Origin: CAYFLR01 sp964343805
GTDB taxonomy: Bacteria > Bdellovibrionota_B > Oligoflexia > CAYFLR01
NCBI GenBank assembly: GCA_964343805.1
Contig: CAYFLR010000060.1
Location: forward strand, 1-36,521
Length of the DNA: 36,521 nt
Reading direction: 5' to 3'
In this document: positions 1 through 5,947 of the stretch, in pieces
Layout of the letters: each line of letters opens with the position of its first letter
Position numbering within the stretch: the stretch's first letter is position 1
Made by a program: the position numbers and the translations under genes
Notes under the pieces: generated by a model
Told to the model about the DNA's origin: nothing
What the model saw: only the letters and a program-made list of their open reading frames with translations
Database searches by the model: none

Positions 1-1884
1 AATCTGCTCGCCTATAGCTATATAGATAATGATGGGGATACTTATTATACACCAGCCCTGGCAGGTAGTGAGGTTTGTGCAGGAGCATCTCTACCTACAA
101 AATATCTTAATAGTATTCCCACTAATGATTCTGATTGTAATGATGAAGACGCAACTAAATACCAGAAGGTCTCAGCCGTTTTCGATGGTGATAACGATGG
201 CTATGCAGGAACTCCGACTTTAGTGTGTATAGGTAGTAGTTTGCCAGCCCGGTATTCGTATACCAATGATGACTGTAATGATTATGATAATAGCGTGTAT
301 CAGATCTTAGTCGGATATGCAGATACAGATAGTGATGGGTATGGGGGAGGAGATTCGCAAGATCTATGCAGTGGTGCCGCTTTGCCTAGTGGATATGTAG
401 CTAATAATCTGGATTACTATCCTACTGATGCGGGTCGGTATACTTACCGGCAATCGCTCTCTTTTGGGGGAGATGGGAGCAGCACCCTTCATGATATGAC
501 GAGAGACAATAATAACAATTTCTATTTCGTTGGGGACTTTACAAAAACTATGGATTTGGATTTCACTAATGGGACGGATGAATATACTACCTCATCTTCT
601 TCCACCGAAGATGCTTTTATTATTAAGATGAATAGTGATGGGACCTATGGCTGGGGTCACCCAATTGCGGCCTCTGGTAAAGACTACGCCTATGGTGTGG
701 CTGTTGATAGTCAAAATGTGGTGTACGTGGTGGGGACTTTCTCTAGTGATGCAGGTGGATTTGATTTTGATTTTGGTGCAGGAACAGACACCAAGGTTTC
801 TGCTTCCAATGGTTATGGGGATATATTCGTGATGCGGATTGAGGCTGATGGCAGCTATGGTTGGACAAAAACCATCGGTGGGAACTCGATTATGAAATAT
901 GATCGTGCTAGAAAGGTGGCTATTGATAAAGATGATAATGTTTTGGTGGTGGGGGAATTCTCGGCTGAAACCGCCAGTCCGGTGGATTTCGATTTTGGAG
1001 CGGGAACAGACAACCTTCATACCACCACCAAGAGCCAAACTGATGGTTTTTTGATGAAGATTAACAGCAACGAAACCTATGGCTGGACCCGGACCTTTGG
1101 TGACAGTGACAAGGATGAATATATCTATGATGTGGATACGGACAGCGCAGGGAATATTTATATAGCAGGGGTTTTTGAAGAAACTGTAGACTTTGACTTC
1201 TCTGGTACTGATTCTCATACCTCCGCCGGATCCACTGATGTGTTTGTAACCAAACTCACCAGCGCGGGCGCCTATGTTTGGACGAAGACTTTTCGGGGAA
1301 TTGGAATAGATTCGGTGAACGATCTTGTGGTGGATCATAATGATCATGTCTATATAACCGGTAAATTCAGTGAGTCGATTGATTTTGATTTCACAGCTGG
1401 TGAAGATGTACATATTGCGGTGGGAGAGACCGATATTGGTCTAGTCAAGATCAATTCAGATGGTACCTATGGGTGGGCAAAACTTATCGGGGGTATTTTA
1501 AATGATGAGGGGGTGGCTTTGACCGTTGATAGCAGTGATAACCTCTACTTAACGGGATTCTTCGGCTTTTATAATGGAGCCATTTTAGGTTCTGTTGACT
1601 TTGATTTTACCGCGGGGACAGATAACTTCGCTTCCAATGGGGATGCGGATATTTTTGTTCTAAAGATGACAGCCGATGGTCAAACTTACTACTGGACCAA
1701 AACCTTTGGTAAATCGAATGCTGGTGGGTTCTATAATGACAGTGGTCGGTCGATTGTACTAGGGAACAATAATCAAATATTTGTCGGGGGCCAATTCTGG
1801 GGCAATGTGGATTTTGATTTCACTGAGGGGATAGATTTTAAATTAACCCAAGGGGCTTTGGACACTTTCTGGTTAGAGCTTTGA
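1..1884 (+). CDS. Secreted MopE-repeat / seven-bladed beta-propeller protein, 5'-truncated
   Basis: The frame is open from the first base of the window to the TGA at 1882-1884 (627 residues), so the gene begins upstream; an internal GTG at 223 is not the real start. The visible N-terminal ~150 residues hold three MopE-like Asp/Cys units, each with a DxDxDGY/DNDGDTY stretch, a Cys-[AIS]G-[AS]-x-LP step and usually a DCND motif (putative metal-binding repeats, PF11617-like). From about residue 155 come seven successive SBBP-type blades of about 65-70 residues, each with a (V)DFDF-x-GTD core and ending in DGTYGWxKxxGG-like strands. Seven is the count expected for a closed propeller. The protein is presumably exported and surface-attached or released, but its signal peptide is off the window. 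Substrate and partner cannot be told. Family assignment is from motif recognition. Confidence 0.85.
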   Translation, partial: NLLAYSYIDNDGDTYYTPALAGSEVCAGASLPTKYLNSIPTNDSDCNDEDATKYQKVSAVFDGDNDGYAGTPTLVCIGSSLPARYSYTNDDCNDYDNSVYQILVGYADTDSDGYGGGDSQDLCSGAALPSGYVANNLDYYPTDAGRYTYRQSLSFGGDGSSTLHDMTRDNNNNFYFVGDFTKTMDLDFTNGTDEYTTSSSSTEDAFIIKMNSDGTYGWGHPIAASGKDYAYGVAVDSQNVVYVVGTFSSDAGGFDFDFGAGTDTKVSASNGYGDIFVMRIEADGSYGWTKTIGGNSIMKYDRARKVAIDKDDNVLVVGEFSAETASPVDFDFGAGTDNLHTTTKSQTDGFLMKINSNETYGWTRTFGDSDKDEYIYDVDTDSAGNIYIAGVFEETVDFDFSGTDSHTSAGSTDVFVTKLTSAGAYVWTKTFRGIGIDSVNDLVVDHNDHVYITGKFSESIDFDFTAGEDVHIAVGETDIGLVKINSDGTYGWAKLIGGILNDEGVALTVDSSDNLYLTGFFGFYNGAILGSVDFDFTAGTDNFASNGDADIFVLKMTADGQTYYWTKTFGKSNAGGFYNDSGRSIVLGNNNQIFVGGQFWGNVDFDFTEGIDFKLTQGALDTFWLEL

Positions 1885-1939
1885 TAGACAAAACCTTACT
1901 CAGATCTCTTATATAAGTTAAAAAAATACTTATTTGAGG

Positions 1940-1974
1940 TATAATCTATAAAACCCTTCATCTATCTCAGGAGG
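1940..1974 (+). promoter_or_regulatory. Putative promoter -10 and Shine-Dalgarno of the SagB-like gene
   Basis: A consensus-like TATAAT lies at 1940-1945 and a full AGGAGG at 1969-1974, six bases before the ATG at 1980. No convincing -35 box is seen at 17 bp. A weak ATAAGT/ACTTAT stem (about 1914-1932) lies between the upstream stop codon and this promoter and may help end the previous transcript. Confidence 0.45.
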
Positions 1975-1979
1975 AATTT

Positions 1980-2747
1980 ATGGATAATATGCCTTTTAAT
2001 AAAGACCAAGCCCGTTTTTTCTTGAAAGACTCCATCCGTCTTATGATCAATTGGCAAGAGACAGATCAGAGCCAGCAGCAGCCCATGCCCCCATTACAAA
2101 AACCCTATGATGAGAATGACCGCTGTTATGATTTGCCTTCTTATGATGAGTTTGCTCCCTCTATAAAGTGTGACCTGCTCACGGCTATTAAGGAGCGGAG
2201 GAGTATTAGATCCTATACTGAACAATCTCTGACCCTTAAAGAACTCTCTTTTTTACTCTGGGCCACTCAAGGATTTCGCCAAACCGAGCGCGGCCCTAAG
2301 TTTTTCCGGCATGTGCCTTCGGCAGGGTGCCGACATGCCTTTGAGACCTATTTAGCTATTTTTAATGTGGAGTCTCTGCCGGAGGGAATTTATCGCTATC
2401 TCCCGGTAGAGCACAAGTTGCTGTTTATGGGAGATGGAGAGAATTTGGCTAACCAGGTCTACAGCGCGAGCCTAGGGCAAGGATTTACCGCTAAAAGCGC
2501 GGTCACTTTCTTCTGGAGTGCCATACCTTATCGCATGGAGTGGAGATACAGTTTGGCGGCTCACAAAGTGTTAGCCATTGATGTGGGGCATGTGTGTCAG
2601 AACCTTTACCTCGCTTGCGAAGCCATTCATGCTGGAACCTGCGCCATTGCCGCTTATGACCAAGAAAAAAGTGATGAGTTGTTTCAATTGGATGGGGAAG
2701 AGGAGTTTATCATCTACCTTGCTCCGGTAGGTAAGTGTAAATTTTGA
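1980..2747 (+). CDS. SagB/ThcOx-type nitroreductase-fold dehydrogenase
   Basis: A 255-residue protein with an excellent SD (AGGAGG). The core begins around residue 70 with AIKERRSIRSYTEQSLTLKE, the N-terminal FMN-phosphate-binding RRSxR signature of the nitroreductase fold. It continues with LSFLLWATQG, a HVPSAGCRHAFETY segment typical of SagB-type dehydrogenases, GIYRYLPVEHKL, and a C-terminal AHKVLAIDVGHVCQNLYLAC helix that contributes to the dimer and flavin site. SagB/ThcOx enzymes oxidise azolines in peptide natural products, but many stand-alone SagB-like proteins of unknown substrate exist. No cyclodehydratase, precursor peptide or transporter is next to it, so a role in RiPP maturation is not supported here. 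No signal peptide: cytoplasmic, probably an FMN- and NAD(P)H-dependent homodimer. Function beyond flavin oxidoreductase is open. Confidence 0.85.
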   Translation: MDNMPFNKDQARFFLKDSIRLMINWQETDQSQQQPMPPLQKPYDENDRCYDLPSYDEFAPSIKCDLLTAIKERRSIRSYTEQSLTLKELSFLLWATQGFRQTERGPKFFRHVPSAGCRHAFETYLAIFNVESLPEGIYRYLPVEHKLLFMGDGENLANQVYSASLGQGFTAKSAVTFFWSAIPYRMEWRYSLAAHKVLAIDVGHVCQNLYLACEAIHAGTCAIAAYDQEKSDELFQLDGEEEFIIYLAPVGKCKF

Positions 2748-2749
2748 TG

Positions 2750-2906
2750 TTTCTTTGTGCACGGAAAAATGGTGTTAAATAAATTTATCCTCTTACTATC
2801 ATTGGTTATTTACTAAGTTGATGGGGTAAAATTCTATAATTAAAGGAGTAATCCTCCATTTAGGCCAAAGAGAGAAAAAAACACCATTTTTCCGTGCACA
2901 AAGAAA
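2750..2906. repeat. Perfect 27-bp inverted repeat around a 103-bp spacer
   Basis: Arms 2750-2776 (begins TTTCTTTGTGCACGGAAAAA) and 2880-2906 are exact reverse complements over 27 bp. The spacer (2777-2879) is AT-rich with a small GGAG/CTCC hairpin near 2845 and no ORF. The left arm starts 2 bp after the SagB-like stop codon and the right arm ends 2 bp before the stop of the minus-strand gene, so it fills the whole convergent intergenic space. It could be a long-loop bidirectional terminator or a MITE-like element; no target-site duplication was found. Confidence 0.8.
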
Positions 2907-2908
2907 AT

Positions 2909-3298
2909 CTAAGCATTTCCATTCATATCGATGACCGTGTAGAGAAAGTTGTCGATGGGATAATTATCCCCTTCTTTCACTAGCCATACTAGAAAAGGAA
3001 TCTTGTAGGGCTTACTCATCATGAACTCGATACGAACAGTGCCATCGATATTGCTCACCTTGAGAGATTCACAGCTGCCATATTGCTTATATATCTGAAA
3101 GAACATCCACTGTGTGTGTTTATACGGGGTGCTCTTGCGGTAGGACTTAGAAAAATCCTTTTCATAGTTGAAGTCAGGGTCATTCGAAATCTGCTTGCAC
3201 AGCAGTTCTGCTTTTTGCAAAGCATTTTCCTCCCAACTTGCCAGGGTAAAGGAGTTAATAAAGCAAGACAGTGCCAACATAAAGATAAAGCGAGCCAC
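2909..3298 (-). CDS. Small exported hypothetical protein
   Basis: About 129 residues. The frame allows GTG at 3307, but an AAGGTGGGG purine stretch lies just upstream of a second GTG at 3298, which I prefer: it gives a start followed by ARFIFMLALSCFINSFTLAS, a clean Sec signal peptide likely cleaved after LAS. The mature part has no family I recognise. It holds two Cys (ELLCKQI and YGSCESL) that could form a disulfide, and ends with a beta-rich VRIEFMMSKPYKIPFLVWLV segment. Probably periplasmic. It is convergent with the SagB-like gene and divergent from the mobile mystery pair, so it is likely transcribed alone. Confidence 0.6.
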   Translation of the reverse strand: MARFIFMLALSCFINSFTLASWEENALQKAELLCKQISNDPDFNYEKDFSKSYRKSTPYKHTQWMFFQIYKQYGSCESLKVSNIDGTVRIEFMMSKPYKIPFLVWLVKEGDNYPIDNFLYTVIDMNGNA

Positions 3299-3387
3299 TT
3301 TCCCCACCTTTTGTAGAAGTAATGTCTAAGTTTTTTCTTAATTGCCTCCCCAATCTATAATTTAATCTGATGTGACTCAAGTTTATT

Positions 3388-3409
3388 ATTCTTATGAACA
3401 TATAAGAAT
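3388..3409. promoter_or_regulatory. 8-bp inverted repeat in the divergent intergenic region
   Basis: ATTCTTAT and ATAAGAAT separated by 6 bp, between the minus-strand exported-protein gene and the mobile mystery A/B operator. This is the size of a dimeric repressor site; which gene it serves is unknown. Confidence 0.35.
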
Positions 3410-3445
3410 TGTTGGCCTGGGTAGGGTGGACAGGAGAAAAAAAAT

Positions 3446-3493
3446 TATATAAAATCATATAAATAATTGAAAAAATATATATGATTTTATATA
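3446..3493. promoter_or_regulatory. Perfect 16-bp inverted repeat, likely operator of the mobile mystery A/B pair
   Basis: TATATAAAATCATATA at 3446-3461 and its exact reverse complement TATATGATTTTATATA at 3478-3493, with a 16-bp spacer and 32 bp start-to-start. The right arm ends 40 bp before the GTG start of the HTH gene and overlaps the AT-rich promoter zone. Autoregulation by the downstream HTH protein is the natural inference. Confidence 0.65.
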
Positions 3494-3533
3494 GAATATG
3501 CTTCCGCTTTTACTATGAAAACAGGAGGATAAA

Positions 3534-3995
3534 GTGGATCGTCATCAATTGCGCCTCAAAATACGCCAGGTGAGTGAAAAGCTCACCAAAATCAGCAAAT
3601 TTGCCCACTTATGTGGGGGGGTAGATAGCTGGGCCAGATATATTCGTGAAGGTTTGAACATGTCTACCCGCCAATTGTCAGAGCGGAGTGGGCTTTCTGA
3701 GTCGATTATTTATCAGACAGAAAGAAATGAGAAGTTTGGCCAAGTTACAATTAAGAGCTTGCAACGAATCGCTAATGCGTTAGAGTGTGATCTGGTCTAT
3801 GCTTTTGTGCCACGCAAACCCATCGAGAAGAGGTTGGCAGATCGCGCTTTGGATAAAGCCAGGCGGGTGATGCATGAAACGGCACTGAACATGGAGTTAG
3901 AAAACCAAGGGGTGTCTAAAGCTAAGTTACAAGAGCAACTCAAGCAGCTGGCAGCTGAGCTTAAATACTCCAAAAACCTATGGAATAAGTGGTGA
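3534..3995 (+). CDS. Mobile mystery protein A-type HTH (XRE-like) regulator
   Basis: A 153-residue protein with a GTG start behind AGGAGG (about 3522). The order is an N-terminal helical region, then a WARYIREGLNMSTRQLSERS segment leading into a helix-turn-helix (ARYIREGLNMSTRQLSERSG/LSESIIYQTERNE, about residues 36-66), an ALECDLVYAFVPRKPIE segment and a C-terminal charged coiled-coil-like tail (about 105-153). This matches mobile mystery protein A (TIGR02612-like), which is found next to a Fic-domain partner in plasmids and islands. The next gene overlaps it, so the two are translationally coupled. It probably binds the 16-bp inverted repeat upstream and may act as the antitoxin or regulator of the Fic partner; that role is inferred. 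Confidence 0.85.
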   Translation: MDRHQLRLKIRQVSEKLTKISKFAHLCGGVDSWARYIREGLNMSTRQLSERSGLSESIIYQTERNEKFGQVTIKSLQRIANALECDLVYAFVPRKPIEKRLADRALDKARRVMHETALNMELENQGVSKAKLQEQLKQLAAELKYSKNLWNKW

Positions 3996-4576
3996 CCATA
4001 TTCTTTTCTGGACATAAGAAGAATAACCGTCTCTCGCTAGACGAAAAAAAGGGTCTACGACTGAAACATATCACCGATCAACATGAACTGGATGCCGCTG
4101 AGCAGCTCAATATCGCTAAAGGGGTTATCTGGTTGCAACATCAAAACCGGAAAGAAATTCTTTCCCCCTCTTTTTGGTGTCTCCTCCATAAGAAGTTATT
4201 ATCAGATGTTTGGAATTGGGCTGGAAAGTTCCGTACCAGTGATAGAAATATTGGAGTCTCTCACTATCAGGTGCAGGGGGAGTGTCGCAATCTTTCCAAC
4301 GATGCTCTTTATTGGATCAAACATCAAACCTATAGTCCCACCGAATTCACCGCTCGCTTTCATCATCGTTTGGTTTTTATCCATCCTTTTTCAAATGGCA
4401 ATGGGCGATTTGCTCGAATTCTGACCAATCATCTGCTCTCGGCCAATGGGATGCCCCCTCTAAAATGGGCAGCCGATCTCACTCCCCAGGAGCGACGCAA
4501 GCTGTATATCAAAGGTCTTAAAAAAGCCGATCGAGGCGATTACAGCGAGTTGGAAAATTTTATCCAATTAGGATGA
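3989..4576 (+). CDS. Mobile mystery protein B-type Fic/Doc family protein
   Basis: A 195-residue Fic-fold protein overlapping the HTH gene. Starts GTG 3989 or GTG 3992 are both possible; 3992 would give a classical GTGA overlap. The Fic motif reads HPFSNGNGRFAR at about residues 132-143, with catalytic His132, an Asn136 where most AMPylating Fic enzymes have Asp/Glu, the anion-holding GNG and the downstream Arg. Upstream FRTSDRNIGVSHYQVQGECR is the usual flap region. Fic enzymes transfer AMP or other phosphate-containing groups from nucleotides to protein hydroxyls; Doc members phosphorylate EF-Tu. Here the target is unknown. The pair A/B behaves like a toxin-antitoxin cassette in its mobile distribution, but toxicity is not established. 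Confidence 0.88.
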   Translation: MVTIFFSGHKKNNRLSLDEKKGLRLKHITDQHELDAAEQLNIAKGVIWLQHQNRKEILSPSFWCLLHKKLLSDVWNWAGKFRTSDRNIGVSHYQVQGECRNLSNDALYWIKHQTYSPTEFTARFHHRLVFIHPFSNGNGRFARILTNHLLSANGMPPLKWAADLTPQERRKLYIKGLKKADRGDYSELENFIQLG

Positions 4577-4682
4577 GTAATTTCCCTCGGTTGCATTTTC
4601 TTAAAAAAAAAGTAACACTTTTATCACTCCATTTTGTTTAACAGATAGAAGCCATTTCATAACCTGGTTTCGGAAAGGGCCT

Positions 4683-5171
4683 ATGTCCATTGATCGTACT
4701 CTCATAGAAAAGTGGTATCAAAAATACGGCCCCATGGTTTTACGTCGCTGCCGACAAATATTGGGTGATGAGCAACAGAGCTATGATGCGATGCAGGAGG
4801 TTTTTATCAAAGTGCTACAGAGTCAATCAAAGATTCAAGCTAAAAATCCTTCTAGTTTACTTTATCGCATCGCCACCAATCATTGCATCAATGTGATTCG
4901 TCACCAAAGTGCTCATCCTGCCACTCCCATGGGAAACGAAATCCTGAATTTATTAAGCCGGGAAGAGATGGAAAAGTCCATTTTATCCAAAAATTGGCTC
5001 ACCTCCCTTTTCAAAAAAGAAGCCCCTTCCACGGTGACCATGGCGGTTTATCACTACCTAGATGGAATGACTTTAGAAGAGGTGGCGAGGGAAATGAAAA
5101 TGTCAGTTTCCGGTGTGCGAAAAAGATTGCGCACTTTAAAACAAAATGTGGGCAAAAGGGGAGAGAAATAA
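4683..5171 (+). CDS. ECF-type RNA polymerase sigma factor
   Basis: 162 residues, ATG after a GGAAAGGG purine stretch. Region 2 spans about residues 8-75 (YGPMVLRRCRQILGDEQQSY, then DAMQEVFIKV, then SLLYRIATNHCINVIRH). A linker follows, then region 4 at about 112-158 (MAVYHYLDGMTLEEVAREMK and SVSGVRKRLRTLKQN), the HTH that reads the -35 box. No sigma 1.1 or region 3, as expected for sigma-70 family group 4. The stop TAA shares one base with the ATG of the next gene (TAATG), so the following anti-sigma-like protein is translationally coupled. It probably directs RNA polymerase to its own operon and other targets; no obvious AAC/CGT-type self promoter was spotted upstream. Confidence 0.88.
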   Translation: MSIDRTLIEKWYQKYGPMVLRRCRQILGDEQQSYDAMQEVFIKVLQSQSKIQAKNPSSLLYRIATNHCINVIRHQSAHPATPMGNEILNLLSREEMEKSILSKNWLTSLFKKEAPSTVTMAVYHYLDGMTLEEVAREMKMSVSGVRKRLRTLKQNVGKRGEK

Positions 5172-5947
5172 TGAATAGTCCATCGGGGATCCCTGAACTT
5201 TATAAAGAACAATCGTTTCTCGGAGAGTTAGACTCTTTAGGAGAACAAAGGGTTTCAAGTCTTTCAGAAGAAGAACATGAAGAGCAAAATGAAAAAATCC
5301 AAAAATCCAATGATGAGATTTTACAAAACTATCCCGCCCATGAGGTGTCCTCTCAACTTTTTAGTAAATTATCAGAACCCCAAAAATTGGGGAGTTCCTT
5401 TTGGAAGATGAGTATTGCTGGAGCGGTGATGGGGATGCTCTGTCTCATGGTATGGGTCAGTACCGATATTAATATCGAGAGACCCTCCAAGGAGACGATC
5501 TATTTTAAAGGGGATAGAGCACCGGTTCTAAAAATTTATAAGCAACAAGAAGAGGGTGGTTTACGGCTTAAAAATAACGCGATGGCTAAAGCGGGAGATA
5601 TTCTACAACTCAGTTATGTGGCAAAAGGTTTTCAATATGGGATGATTTTTTCGGTGGATGGAAACAAAGAAGTGACCCTGCACTATCCCGCTAAAGTAAG
5701 CGCTAAGCCAGTTTTACAGGTGAGTGGTGAACAACGACTCTCTTTTGCCTATCAGTTAGATGATGCGCCGGTGTATGAACGCTTTTTCTTTATCACTTCC
5801 AAAGAGGTTTTTAAGGTGGCTGAGGTTTTAGAAGTCGTCCAAGAAGCAGTTAAAGAAATCAACTTCGAGCAGGTGGAACGCCTGCCATTAAATGATAAAC
5901 GGGTCCAATCTTCAATTTTAATCAGGAAGGGTGGGTATGAAAATTAA
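5171..5947 (+). CDS. Single-pass anti-sigma-like membrane protein with DUF4384-like extracytoplasmic domain
   Basis: The frame is open further upstream, but the ATG at 5171, overlapping the sigma stop codon, is the sensible start (258 residues). Residues 1-75 are acidic, helical and cytoplasmic (LSEEEHEEQNEKIQKSNDEI), followed by one membrane helix at about 80-97 (MSIAGAVMGMLCLMVWVS) and a ~160-residue extracytoplasmic beta domain. The stretch KAGDILQLSYVAKGFQYGMI followed by FSVDGNKEVTLHYPA resembles DUF4384-type domains seen beside caspase-family genes. No HxxxCxxC zinc anti-sigma motif is present. The position directly after an ECF sigma gene and the topology argue for an anti-sigma or sigma-sensor role, which is inference. 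It overlaps the caspase gene by 11 bp. Confidence 0.7.
   Translation: MNSPSGIPELYKEQSFLGELDSLGEQRVSSLSEEEHEEQNEKIQKSNDEILQNYPAHEVSSQLFSKLSEPQKLGSSFWKMSIAGAVMGMLCLMVWVSTDINIERPSKETIYFKGDRAPVLKIYKQQEEGGLRLKNNAMAKAGDILQLSYVAKGFQYGMIFSVDGNKEVTLHYPAKVSAKPVLQVSGEQRLSFAYQLDDAPVYERFFFITSKEVFKVAEVLEVVQEAVKEINFEQVERLPLNDKRVQSSILIRKGGYEN

Noticed and set aside
592..1413. 273-residue minus-strand ORF opposite the propeller gene
   Set aside because: It is the antisense shadow of the repetitive VDFDF/GTYGW blades; no SD, and His/Ile-rich composition typical of an antisense frame.
1980..2747. SagB-like gene as part of a thiazole/oxazole-modified peptide cluster
   Set aside because: No SagC/SagD (YcaO) gene, precursor peptide or transporter nearby.
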